Below are positions 24,170-32,209 of a DNA stretch of 45,773 nucleotides, in pieces (the stretch's first letter is position 1; each line of letters opens with the position of its first letter). The notes beneath the pieces are model-generated. The model saw nothing but the letters and a program-made list of their open reading frames with translations. It made no database searches and was not told where the DNA came from. Where the stretch lies: NCBI GenBank assembly GCA_002293425.1, contig DBDE01000039.1, positions 334-46,106 on the forward strand, in the 5' to 3' direction. The translations under genes were made by a program, and so were the position numbers. This stretch comes from Alistipes sp. UBA940 (GTDB lineage: Bacteria > Bacteroidota > Bacteroidia > Bacteroidales > Rikenellaceae).

Positions 24170-25662
24170 TGTATGGCTATCTGAAAATTCTCGATTACTT
24201 TTTTATTATACGCCTTCCAGCCGCCGCGAAAATCGCGACTCGACATAGAGACGAATTTTTCCATACGTTCGGAATTCAACTGCGAAATAAGAAACGACAC
24301 ATCACCATCATACTTTATGCAGTATCCCGAATAAAACGTACATTCGGGGTTGGCATAATAGATGAAATTCGGCTTATCGTTGATGGGCGAAAAAATGATC
24401 TTTTCTCCAAAACTTGTGTCCAGTCCCTGGCTTCTGCCGAAAGCATACCACGCAACACTGTTAGGTGTGCCATTGTCTCGCTTGTCCAGTTCGGGTTTTA
24501 CTGAAAGTAAATAATCGTACGCCAGCGGATAGTTCTCTTTCAATTCCTCCTCTGGAATTATCGTGTTTTTACCATTTACCGGCTTATACGGAAACAAAAC
24601 GTACTCTCTGACAGCCTCTTCGGAATGCTTCAGCTTGGAGCCTTTGACTATTCCCCTTAGAATTGATCTTTCGATTTTTACTTTACCTTTGAATTTTGTA
24701 TCGGCCCAGACCAAGTCTTCATTAAGCTGCTCTATTGGGAAAATATAGGCTCCGTCACATAAAGTCGTTATGCCGACATGTATGGAGCAAATGTCTTTCA
24801 ACTTTTTGCCAGTTACCGTTTCCGCCGCTTCTGTGGACAACTGCCAAAACGGCTCTTGCAATTCCGAAAAGTCAAACATCTTCTCCTCGAAAGTTTCTGC
24901 TGTCAAGGCTTTTTGGAAAACAAAATCGCGATGTCGTTTCCTGTCGAAAATAGTTATCGCCGAGTAGGTGGTCGCATTATCGAACAGTTGAATGTCTCCG
25001 TAATTTGTTATTTGTAATAAATTCTTGTTCTTTGCAAAACATTGCCGCATCGAACGGGCAGTCTCGGTAAAAATAAATGTGTTCGGAGTTATCAGTCCAC
25101 ATACTCCGTCGGGGGACAATAAGTTCAGACAAAGTTCGTAAAACGCGACATAAATATCTGTCGAACCACTCTGACAAAATTCATAATTCTGCTGAATATA
25201 ATTTCGTTGCTCGGTGTTTAAATGTTGAATGCGGATATAGGGCGGATTTCCGACGACATAATCGAAAGTCGGCATCACGTTCGTCGAGAACAGATCGGTC
25301 TTTTCATACTTTCTAATTGAATCGCAGGCACAAATGTTCCACCGGATATCGATGTCTTCGGCGGAAATCAACCTGTTTAGATTTACAACACACCGTTCGA
25401 CCGCTTCTCCGTCGATATCCCAGCCATACACACACAGCAAGTTCTGCTCCAATTCATTTTTGGGAGAAAATTTCAAAATCCGTCGTACGATCTCCTCCAA
25501 AAAACGCCCGTCTCCACACGCGGGATCGATGACGGTTTTGCCTAAAACGTCGACAGAGTTATAACCGATGTCATCGAGAATTTTACAAACAATGAAGTTC
25601 GGTGTATAAACCTGCCCCAAAAGTTTCTCCTGAGAATATGTTTTTGCCAAACTTGCCATCAC
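24166..25662 (-). CDS. Gamma-class N6-adenine DNA methyltransferase with TaqI-like C-terminal recognition domain
   Basis: 498 residues. Motif X region LGQVYTPNFIVCKIL, motif I DPACGDGRFLEEI (about residue 47), motif IV VVGNPPYIRIQ (about 137). The C-terminal 250 residues form a TaqI_C-type specificity domain (GITTLCDGAYIF, FPYKPVNGKNTIIP, STFYSGY-like CTFYSGYCIKY). AT-rich and unlike the neighbours in base use. The ATG overlaps the stop of the restriction gene by 4 bp, and the stop overlaps holB. Confidence 0.88.
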   Translation of the reverse strand: MMASLAKTYSQEKLLGQVYTPNFIVCKILDDIGYNSVDVLGKTVIDPACGDGRFLEEIVRRILKFSPKNELEQNLLCVYGWDIDGEAVERCVVNLNRLISAEDIDIRWNICACDSIRKYEKTDLFSTNVMPTFDYVVGNPPYIRIQHLNTEQRNYIQQNYEFCQSGSTDIYVAFYELCLNLLSPDGVCGLITPNTFIFTETARSMRQCFAKNKNLLQITNYGDIQLFDNATTYSAITIFDRKRHRDFVFQKALTAETFEEKMFDFSELQEPFWQLSTEAAETVTGKKLKDICSIHVGITTLCDGAYIFPIEQLNEDLVWADTKFKGKVKIERSILRGIVKGSKLKHSEEAVREYVLFPYKPVNGKNTIIPEEELKENYPLAYDYLLSVKPELDKRDNGTPNSVAWYAFGRSQGLDTSFGEKIIFSPINDKPNFIYYANPECTFYSGYCIKYDGDVSFLISQLNSERMEKFVSMSSRDFRGGWKAYNKKVIENFQIAIQ

Positions 25663-26342
25663 TTTCGCGTATTTAAATAATCGCGGTATTCCGATATTTC
25701 GTCAAAAAATTTGGTCAATGAAAACTTTCCACTTAAACATTTCACAATCTCCTCAGAAAACGATTTTCCCAAATCAGTTGCTGAGACACTCCCGCTCGGT
25801 TCGTCGATATCGACGAGTAAAATGCCGAGATTATTGGGCCTGTGCGCCTGAGGTTGGTCATACATCAAGCGCATGTACTTCGAAACATCTTTGTCCTTTA
25901 TGGTTTCAATTTTCGACGGCAACACGGAGTCGTTTTTCAGATAGTACGGCGTCAGATGTCTAAGGATTATCAACTGGGCGTACGGCAAGTTTCCCAGCGA
26001 CTGAATGTTAGCCGTTTCTCCCATCATACTTTCGAAATAGTTATTAGCGTTCTGTTTGTAGTTGGAAGTCACAAATTTTATACCCAGACAAAAGACAGGT
26101 TTATCATTTTTAGTGACTGTAACGTCTATGTCCTTAGGATAGTATTTCCCTTCAACTTTTTTCTCTTTATTGTCGTTACACATATAATGCAAACTATAAC
26201 CACCGCCAAAAATGTCGGACAAGGTTTCGGCCACAAACTTGTGGATCGGCTTCAATTTTTCGGTACTCCTTGCGCCGGTCTTTTTGTAAGCCTTGAACGA
26301 CGCCTCGATCGCCTTCAAAAAGTCATCTTCTCTGTAACCCAT
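25659..26342 (-). CDS. Putative type II restriction endonuclease paired with the adenine methyltransferase
   Basis: 227 residues. The block YYPKDIDVTV...PVFCLGIKFVTSNYKQNANNYFESMMGETANI carries an acidic residue followed about 15 residues later by GIK, a plausible PD-(D/E)xK variant in which the usual acidic residue before xK is missing or shifted. The coupling to a TaqI-type methyltransferase and the AT-rich base use support the call. I cannot name the specificity. Here the nuclease gene comes first, 15 bp after dut, the opposite order to the pair at 7346-8895. Confidence 0.75.
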   Translation of the reverse strand: MGYREDDFLKAIEASFKAYKKTGARSTEKLKPIHKFVAETLSDIFGGGYSLHYMCNDNKEKKVEGKYYPKDIDVTVTKNDKPVFCLGIKFVTSNYKQNANNYFESMMGETANIQSLGNLPYAQLIILRHLTPYYLKNDSVLPSKIETIKDKDVSKYMRLMYDQPQAHRPNNLGILLVDIDEPSGSVSATDLGKSFSEEIVKCLSGKFSLTKFFDEISEYRDYLNTRK

Positions 26343-26357
26343 AATTTCCTTTGTTTT

Positions 26358-26789
26358 TCACTTCCCTGTACTTCCGAAGCCGCCGGTGCCGCGGGTAGTC
26401 TCCGACAAAGCCGCAACACCCTCCCATTCCACCCGCTCGTGACGCGCAACAACCGCCTGAGCTATCCGCTCCCCGGGCTCGATGGTAAAAGCCTCCGACG
26501 ACAAATTCACCAAAATCACCCGAACCTCGCCCCTGTAATCGGCATCCACCGTCCCCGGCGTATTCAACACAGTGATGCCGTGCTTAGCCGCCAAACCACT
26601 CCGCGGCCGAACCTGCAACTCGAACCCCGCCGGCAACTCGACATACAGCCCCGTCGGAACCATCGCCCTTTCAAGCGGCTTCAACACAATGTTCCCCTCC
26701 AAATTCGCCCTCAAATCCATTCCGGCCGACAACTCGGTCTCATAACGCGGCAACTCGAACCGCGACTCATTGACAACTTTTACCAGCAT
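26358..26789 (-). CDS. dut: dUTP diphosphatase
   Basis: 143 residues. The five trimeric dUTPase motifs are in order: AGMDLRANL, RSGLAAKHG, NTPGTVDADYRGEV, GERIAQAVV and RGTGGFGSTGK at the very end. It keeps dUTP low and supplies dUMP. Its start overlaps the flippase gene by 23 bp. Confidence 0.97.
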   Translation of the reverse strand: MLVKVVNESRFELPRYETELSAGMDLRANLEGNIVLKPLERAMVPTGLYVELPAGFELQVRPRSGLAAKHGITVLNTPGTVDADYRGEVRVILVNLSSEAFTIEPGERIAQAVVARHERVEWEGVAALSETTRGTGGFGSTGK

Positions 26790-27984
26790 ATCGTCTCATC
26801 AAAATTAAACTCACTCCAACCATCGCCGCCTCGCACGCCAACCGCGCCCAAGCAGCACCCTCATACCCCAAGCGGGGCACAAGAACGAAATTCAACCCCA
26901 ACGCAACCGCCAACCCCGTGCCCGTAATGGCAATCGCCAGCCACGTCCGACCCTCCCTCTTGTACCACCACGACAGGTTCAACACCACCCCCGCCAACGC
27001 ATTGGCCAGCAACAAAATGGGCAACAAATTACCACCACCGCGGAAGTCCTGACCGATGATGTGCATAATCAGGGGCTTAAAAACCATCACTCCCGCAAAA
27101 ATCAACACCGCCACAACAATGTAGCCCCACATTGCCAACCGCGACGTGCGCTCGAAATCGCCCTTTGCAAATTTAGCCAAAAAGAACGGTTCCGCTGCCA
27201 ACCGATACATCTGGGTGAATAGTATCATTATGACCGCCAACTTTGTGGTCGCACCGTAAATGCCCAGCGAGCTCATCGCAATATCGTCCGGCATCAACCA
27301 CTTGATCATCTGCCGGTCTATGAACTCGCCCGCCGTGCCCGCCACCCCGCTCACCAACAGCGGCAACGAATAGACCATCACCTGCCGGAAAATCGTCCCG
27401 TCGAAGCCCCGAATGCCCCACACCGTGGGCACCAACATCAAAAACGCCACCCCGCTCGCCGCGATATTGGCCCACAGAGCCGGCGCAACTCCCGAGCGAT
27501 TCTGCACGGTGTAGAACAACACGCACAGAGCAAGGTTGACCGCAACAGTCACGAACCTGATGGCGACATATCTCATTCGCCGCCGCTGCTCCCTCAATCT
27601 GGCAAACGGCAACGCCGTGGCGACATCGAGCGCAATGATGATGCACATCAACCGGTAAGTTCCGGTCGAGGCAAATGGCAACCCGAACAATAAAAACAAC
27701 AAGGCGACAAAACAAACCGCCGTAAAAAGCGTGGAAAACAGCCGCCTCTTCTCCTGCTCGTCGGCCGCCCGCCCCGCAAACCGGAAGTAGCCGCTCTCCA
27801 AACCCATCGTCAGCACGACCAGGGCAAAGGGTATCAGCGAATATATGTCGGTGTAGGCCCCATATTCGCCTGTGGTCATCACCCGCGTGAGCAACGGCAC
27901 CATCAGATAACCCAACATTCGGGTGACGATGGTGCTCAGGCCGTAAACCAGCGTGTCGCCCGCAAGGCTTTTTATCTTTGCCAT
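26767..27984 (-). CDS. Polysaccharide flippase (Wzx/MATE-like, MOP superfamily)
   Basis: 405 residues from the ATG at 27984 (MAKIKSLAGDTLVYGLSTIVTRMLGYLMVP); an ATG at 28050 would add a repeat-encoded leader and is unlikely. Twelve or so hydrophobic helices, a RTWL/LSWWYKREGRTW loop and the PLLVSGVAG segment fit the O-antigen/lipid-linked oligosaccharide flippases. It would move undecaprenol-linked glycans across the inner membrane. First gene of the long minus-strand run; a -7 box TATCTTTG lies at 27991-27998. Confidence 0.87.
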   Translation of the reverse strand: MAKIKSLAGDTLVYGLSTIVTRMLGYLMVPLLTRVMTTGEYGAYTDIYSLIPFALVVLTMGLESGYFRFAGRAADEQEKRRLFSTLFTAVCFVALLFLLFGLPFASTGTYRLMCIIIALDVATALPFARLREQRRRMRYVAIRFVTVAVNLALCVLFYTVQNRSGVAPALWANIAASGVAFLMLVPTVWGIRGFDGTIFRQVMVYSLPLLVSGVAGTAGEFIDRQMIKWLMPDDIAMSSLGIYGATTKLAVIMILFTQMYRLAAEPFFLAKFAKGDFERTSRLAMWGYIVVAVLIFAGVMVFKPLIMHIIGQDFRGGGNLLPILLLANALAGVVLNLSWWYKREGRTWLAIAITGTGLAVALGLNFVLVPRLGYEGAAWARLACEAAMVGVSLILMRRYAGKSCQ

Positions 27985-27990
27985 AAACGA

Positions 27991-27998
27991 CAAAGATA
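27991..27998 (-). promoter_or_regulatory. -7 box of the flippase operon
   Basis: TATCTTTG on the minus strand, 6 bp from the ATG. Where the -33 element should be (around 28018) there is only the repeat-element arm. Confidence 0.45.
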
Positions 27999-28072
27999 AT
28001 GAAGAATGATGAATGAAGAATGAATAAAGCCGAAAAAAAATATTCTTCACTCTTCACTCTTCATTTTTCATT
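27999..28072. repeat. Tandem-arm palindromic element between flippase and tRNA promoters
   Basis: Left arm of GAAGAATGAT / GAATGAAGAA units, AT-rich loop around GCCGAAAAAAAATA, right arm of TTCTTCACTCTTCACTC and TTCATTTTTCATT. It fills the space between the two divergent -7 boxes. Confidence 0.78.
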
Positions 28073-28104
28073 AAAAATTGCGTACCTTTGCGTACGCAAT
28101 TTTT
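28073..28104 (+). promoter_or_regulatory. Palindrome-embedded promoter of the tRNA gene
   Basis: A perfect 13-bp inverted repeat, AAAAATTGCGTAC (28073-28085) and GTACGCAATTTTT (28092-28104), with a 6-base loop. The -7 box TACCTTTG (28083-28090) sits over the loop. The right arm ends one base before the tRNA. No -33 consensus is visible. The dyad could be an operator or a cruciform; unproven. Confidence 0.55.
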
Positions 28105-28105
28105 A

Positions 28106-28182
28106 GGGCTCATAGCTCAGTTGGTCAGAGCAGCGGACTCATAATCCGAAGGTCGGGGGATCATGACCCTCTGGGCCCACCA
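28106..28182 (+). tRNA. tRNA with CAU anticodon (Met elongator or Ile2), CCA encoded
   Basis: 77 nt including the 3' CCA. Acceptor GGGCTCA pairs with TGGGCCC (one U-G), D-arm GCTC-AGTTGGTCA-GAGC, anticodon loop CTCATAA with stem GCGGA/TCCGA (27-43 mismatch), variable AGGTC, T-stem GGGGG/CCCTC. The anticodon CAU fits elongator Met or, with lysidine, Ile(AUA); the arm resembles both. The T-loop reads ATCATGA instead of the usual TTCRANY, so U54 and A58 are exchanged. Confidence 0.93.
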
Positions 28183-28193
28183 TCGTTTCACAG

Positions 28194-29714
28194 ATGTCTA
28201 AACCTAAGACGATATTCTCTCCATCGACGCCTTTTCAGCGGGAGGTGTGGGGTGAGATTGCCAAAATCCCAAAGGGGCGGACGGCCTCGTATTCCGAAAT
28301 TGCAGTTAAATTGAACAGGCCCGGATCGGCGCGCGCTGTGGGAAGTGCCGTCGGTGCCAACACCATCGAGGGGGTCGTTCCCTGTTACAGGGTTGTGCCC
28401 AAGAGCGGCGAGGTGGGGAGTTACAGGTGGGGTTCGGCTCGCAAGAGGGAGTTGCTTTGTGCCGAAAAGCCGCGTACCAGAGAGCCGAAAGTTGTAGCCC
28501 TCGGCGATGTGTTGTCCATTATCAAGAGCGGCGACAGCGTTGTGGTCTCGCAGGCGGCAGCGTTGCCGGTGGCGGTACTTCGGGAGATGGTCGCTCACAA
28601 GGAGCGTTTCCGCGATGTTAAGATTTTTCACGTTTTGCCGTTGGGCTATACGGACTATTTGAGTCCCGGGTGCGCGGGTCATTTCAGACACGTGACCACC
28701 TTTTGCGGCACCGGATCGCGCGAGGCCGTCGAACGGGGTGATGCGGACTTTATTCCCTGTTTCTTTAAGGATGTACCCGCGTTGATGGGGCGGGAGGTGG
28801 CTGTCGATGTTGCCGTTGTTTCTGTCGCGCCGCCGGACGAGGATGGGTGGTGCAGTTTGGGTTTGTCGTGCGATTATATGCCGGCCGCGTTGTCCCGGGC
28901 GCGGGTTGTGGTTGCCCTTGTCAACAGACGGATGCCCGTGGTCGGGGGTCGGGTGAACGGGGTACACTTGTCGAATGTGGATTATGTCGTGGAGTGCGAC
29001 GAGCCGTTGCCTGTGCTTGTTCAGCCCGCGGTGACGGATGTGGAGCTGGCTGTGGCGAGAAATGTTGCGGGTTTGATCGACGACGGCGACACTTTGCAGT
29101 TGGGCATCGGGGCTATTCCCGATTCGGTGCTGGGTTTTTTGGGCGACCGCAGGCATTTGGGGTTGCATAGCGAGATTTTTTCGGACGGGGCGATGGAGTT
29201 GATCAGAAAAGGGGTGATAGACGGGAGTAGGAAGACCCTTCATCGGGGCAAGGCGGTGGCCACTTTTTTGATAGGCTCGGACGAGTTTTACAGCTTTGTC
29301 GACGGCAATCCGGTTGTGGAGATGTTGCCGGTGGATTATGTGAACGATCCGCGGGTGATAGGGATGAACGACAATATGGTGTCGGTCAATTCGTGCATCG
29401 AGGTCGATTTGACGGGGCAGGTTAATTCGGAGGCGATAGGGTCGAGGCAGTTTAGCGGCATCGGGGGGCAGGTCGACTTTGTGAGAGGGGCGCGGTTGTC
29501 GCGTGGGGGCAGGTCGATTATCGCTATGCCTTCGGTGACCAAAAACGGGGTATCGCGCGTTGTTTCGTCGCTTTCGACCGTGACCACTTCGCGGGGCGAC
29601 GTGGATTGTGTGGTGACGGAGTATGGGGTGGCACATTTGAGGGGAAAGAGTTTGGCCTCGCGGCGCGAGGCACTTATAAATATCGCTCATCCGGATTATC
29701 GAGACAGGTTATGA
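28194..29714 (+). CDS. Fusion: MGMT-type alkyltransferase domain + acetyl-CoA hydrolase/CoA-transferase
   Basis: 506 residues in a single uninterrupted frame. Residues about 11-92 are the DNA-binding/active-site domain of O6-alkylguanine-DNA alkyltransferase: TPFQREVWGEIAKIPKGRTASYSEIA, the arginine finger in SARAVGSAVGAN, and PCYRVVPKSGEVGSYRWG. The acceptor Cys64 is kept, but the PCHR histidine is Tyr. Residues about 100-506 are a family I CoA-transferase of the 4-hydroxybutyrate/butyrate or acetyl-CoA hydrolase kind: IIKSGDSVVVSQAA, GIGAIPDSVL, the catalytic Glu327 in GLHSEIFSDGAMEL, and TEYGVAHLRGKS. The gene starts 11 bp after a tRNA and overlaps the next gene by 4 bp. Both active centres look nearly complete. 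Confidence 0.85.
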   Translation: MSKPKTIFSPSTPFQREVWGEIAKIPKGRTASYSEIAVKLNRPGSARAVGSAVGANTIEGVVPCYRVVPKSGEVGSYRWGSARKRELLCAEKPRTREPKVVALGDVLSIIKSGDSVVVSQAAALPVAVLREMVAHKERFRDVKIFHVLPLGYTDYLSPGCAGHFRHVTTFCGTGSREAVERGDADFIPCFFKDVPALMGREVAVDVAVVSVAPPDEDGWCSLGLSCDYMPAALSRARVVVALVNRRMPVVGGRVNGVHLSNVDYVVECDEPLPVLVQPAVTDVELAVARNVAGLIDDGDTLQLGIGAIPDSVLGFLGDRRHLGLHSEIFSDGAMELIRKGVIDGSRKTLHRGKAVATFLIGSDEFYSFVDGNPVVEMLPVDYVNDPRVIGMNDNMVSVNSCIEVDLTGQVNSEAIGSRQFSGIGGQVDFVRGARLSRGGRSIIAMPSVTKNGVSRVVSSLSTVTTSRGDVDCVVTEYGVAHLRGKSLASRREALINIAHPDYRDRL

Positions 29715-30694
29715 AAAAGCTGGTTTTTCTTTTTTCACTCTTCATTCTTCATTTTTCATTTGCAACGGCGCAGCCGTTGAGGATCGTCGTTGCCGGAACC
29801 GTTCACGGGCACGTGGGCGAGGTGTATGCCGCCGAACGAAGGGGCGAGGTGGAGATAGTGGGTGTTGTGGAGGGGGATAGCTATGAGGAGCTGGGCGAGT
29901 TGTTGGATCGCACCCGACCTGAGGCGGTGATGGGTTACGGTTCTGTTTTTTCTCATTTGGAGATCGTCGAGATCGCGGCTCCTCGGGGCATCGACGTGAT
30001 GGTGGAGAAGCCGTTGGCGGTCAATGGGGCTCACGCCGCGCGGATGGCGGAGTTGGCTGCCGAGCACGACATTCATTTACTCACTAATTATGAGACCACG
30101 TGGTATCCGACCGTTCATCGTGTTAAGGAGCTGGTGGATAGCGGCGAGCTGGGTGTGATCCGACGGATCAACGTTTTCGACGGTCATCAGGGGCCGGTGG
30201 AGATCGGGTGCGGAGAGGAATTTTTGGCGTGGTTGACCGATCCGGTGCTGAACGGCGGCGGTGCGGTGGTCGATTTCGGTTGTTACGGGGCGAATTTGGC
30301 GACCTGGCTGATGGGCGGGCAGAGGCCGACGAATGTCAAATCGGTGCTTCAGCAACAGAAGCCCGACATCTATCCTCGGGTGGATGACGATGCGACCATC
30401 ATTTTAGAATACCCAGGGGCGACGGTCCAGATAATGGCGTCGTGGAATTGGCCTATGAATCGCAAGGATATGCACGTGTATGGACAGAACGGTTATGTTT
30501 ATCAGGACACGCGGTCGGAGATGAGGGTGAACGGTGCTCCGGTGAAGCTCGTGGAGCGGAGTGCTCCGTATGACAATCCGTTCAACTATTTGCGGGCGGT
30601 GGTCAGGGGTGAGATAGCTGTGGAGCCGAACGATTTGTCGTCGTTGGAGAACAATCTGACAGTGGTCGACATTCTGGATGCGGCCAGGTGGTGA
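29711..30694 (+). CDS. Secreted Gfo/Idh/MocA-family oxidoreductase
   Basis: 327 residues. A signal peptide (MKKLVFLFSLFILHFSFATAQ) precedes a Rossmann domain with RIVVAGTVHGHVGEV, the catalytic-lysine motif VEKPLAVN (about residue 100) and the GGGAVVDFGCYGANL block of the C-terminal domain. Substrates are usually sugars or inositols with NAD(P); a periplasmic member may work on glycans. The signal is encoded by TTCACTCTTCATTC repeats. ATGA overlap with the CoA-transferase fusion gene. Confidence 0.85.
   Translation: MKKLVFLFSLFILHFSFATAQPLRIVVAGTVHGHVGEVYAAERRGEVEIVGVVEGDSYEELGELLDRTRPEAVMGYGSVFSHLEIVEIAAPRGIDVMVEKPLAVNGAHAARMAELAAEHDIHLLTNYETTWYPTVHRVKELVDSGELGVIRRINVFDGHQGPVEIGCGEEFLAWLTDPVLNGGGAVVDFGCYGANLATWLMGGQRPTNVKSVLQQQKPDIYPRVDDDATIILEYPGATVQIMASWNWPMNRKDMHVYGQNGYVYQDTRSEMRVNGAPVKLVERSAPYDNPFNYLRAVVRGEIAVEPNDLSSLENNLTVVDILDAARW
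29731..29760. repeat. Single TTCACTCTTCATTC repeat arm in the oxidoreductase signal peptide
   Basis: TTCACTCTTCATTCTTCATT and a further TTTTTCATT on the plus strand, identical in style to the arms at 22600 and 28040. No pairing arm upstream. Confidence 0.65.
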
Positions 30695-30718
30695 TGTGTT
30701 TTTTATTAAGTTCGATAT

Positions 30719-32209
30719 ATGAGAAGAATTAGAGTTATTCTGGCGTGGGTGGTTGTTGTGTGCTCGCTGTTGTTGCTGGCCGATTTCACGGGTGTGCTGC
30801 ACGCGTGGTTGGGATGGATTGCCCACGTTCAGTTGGTGCCGGCCGTGCTGGCGGGAATGGTGGGGATCGTTGCGGCGGTTTTTGTTTTGACGTTCCTGTT
30901 CGGGCGGGTTTATTGCTCGGTGCTGTGCCCGTTGGGGATCGTGCAGGACGGGGTGATGTCGTTTTCGGGCAAGAAATACTCCTTTAAGAAGGAGTGTCGG
31001 TTGTCGCGGTATGGCGTTTTGGCGGCGTTTGTTTTGTTGCTGGTTTTCGGCTTGACCGCGGTTGCTTCTTTGGTCGAGCCGTGGGGCATTTTCGGGAAGA
31101 TCACCTCAAATGTGTTCACCCCGATTTACAGGCTCGGCAACAATGGTCTTGCGTGGATGGCCGAGCGGTGGGACAGTTATGCTTTCTATGAAGCCGAGGT
31201 GTGGACGGGGTCTTTTCTCACTCTTGTTTTTGCGTTGGCGTTGCTGGTTATCATCTCCGTTTTGGCTTACAGGAGGGGACGGGTGTGGTGTAACTCGATT
31301 TGTCCGGTGGGGACGACGTTGGGGTTGGTGTCCCGTTTTTCTGTTTTTGGCATCCGTATCGATAAGTCGAAGTGCACGCAGTGCGGCGTTTGCGAGAAGA
31401 GATGCAAGGGCGAGTGCATAGACTCCAAGAGGGAGTATGTCGACCGGAGCCGTTGCGTGGCCTGTTTCGATTGTTTGGGTGCTTGCAATTTCGGGGCTTT
31501 GAAATATTCTGTTTGCAAAAAACCGACTTCCGCAGGAAGTCGCAACGCCCGCCCGGAGGGGGGTCGGGCGGCGTTGAGCAAAGAGCGTCGCAATTTTCTT
31601 GCTATCTCCGGTTTATTTTTGGTCGGAGTAGCCAAGGCCCAGAGCCCTGCGCCGTTGTTGAAGGTCGACGGAGGGTTGGCCGATATTGTCGACAAGAAGA
31701 GGCCCGAGCGCAAGGTGCCTGTTGTTCCGCCCGGGGCGCGGGGAGCGAGAAATGTGGCCTCGAAGTGTGTGACTTGTGGGCTTTGCATCTCTTCGTGTCC
31801 CAATAGGGTGTTGGTCCCGTCGTCGAAGTTGGCCACGCTGATGCAGCCCGAGATGACGTTTGAGCGCGGTTATTGCCGACCCGAGTGCGTCGAGTGCGGC
31901 GCGGTGTGTCCGTCGGGGGCGATCAAACACATCGATGCGGCGGAGAAGACGGCCATCTCCATCGGGACGGCGGTGTGGGTGGCGGACAATTGCGTGGTCA
32001 ACCGCGACGAGTTGCCGTGCACCGCTTGTGAGCGGCACTGTCCCACCAAGGCCATCACGCTGGTTGCCCGAAGCGAGGGCGACAAGTTGCGTGTTCCGGT
32101 GGTCGACAAGACCAAATGCACGGGTTGCGGCGCGTGCGAAAACCTGTGCCCCGCCAGACCTTATGCCGCTATTTTTGTTGAAGGAAACCAAGAACATCAC
32201 AGTCTATGA
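30719..32209 (+). CDS. NapH/CcoG-like membrane iron-sulfur protein with two polyferredoxin sections
   Basis: 496 residues. Four or five membrane helices in the first 190 residues, with the two cytosolic CxxxCP motifs of the NapH family (YCSVLCPLG, WCNSICPVG). A first ferredoxin section follows (CTQCGVCEKRCKGEC, CVACFDCLGAC), then a Tat-like NFLAISGLFLVGVAKAQ stretch, and a second section with CVTCGLCISSCP, CVECGAVCP, CTACERHCP and CTGCGACENLCP. It probably passes electrons from quinol to the aldo/keto reductase encoded next. Residues about 269-285 (KPTSAGSRNARPEGGRAALS), just before the Tat-like part, are encoded by two hairpins and look inserted. ATGA overlap with the next gene. Confidence 0.83.
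   Translation: MRRIRVILAWVVVVCSLLLLADFTGVLHAWLGWIAHVQLVPAVLAGMVGIVAAVFVLTFLFGRVYCSVLCPLGIVQDGVMSFSGKKYSFKKECRLSRYGVLAAFVLLLVFGLTAVASLVEPWGIFGKITSNVFTPIYRLGNNGLAWMAERWDSYAFYEAEVWTGSFLTLVFALALLVIISVLAYRRGRVWCNSICPVGTTLGLVSRFSVFGIRIDKSKCTQCGVCEKRCKGECIDSKREYVDRSRCVACFDCLGACNFGALKYSVCKKPTSAGSRNARPEGGRAALSKERRNFLAISGLFLVGVAKAQSPAPLLKVDGGLADIVDKKRPERKVPVVPPGARGARNVASKCVTCGLCISSCPNRVLVPSSKLATLMQPEMTFERGYCRPECVECGAVCPSGAIKHIDAAEKTAISIGTAVWVADNCVVNRDELPCTACERHCPTKAITLVARSEGDKLRVPVVDKTKCTGCGACENLCPARPYAAIFVEGNQEHHSL
31524..31576. repeat. Two adjacent hairpins inside the iron-sulfur protein gene
   Basis: CGACTTCC-GCA-GGAAGTCG (31524-31542, perfect 8-bp stem) followed at once by CAACGCCCGCCC (31543-31554) and GGGCGGCGTTG (31566-31576, one bulged base). 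The segment is translated in frame in a linker. Confidence 0.6.
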
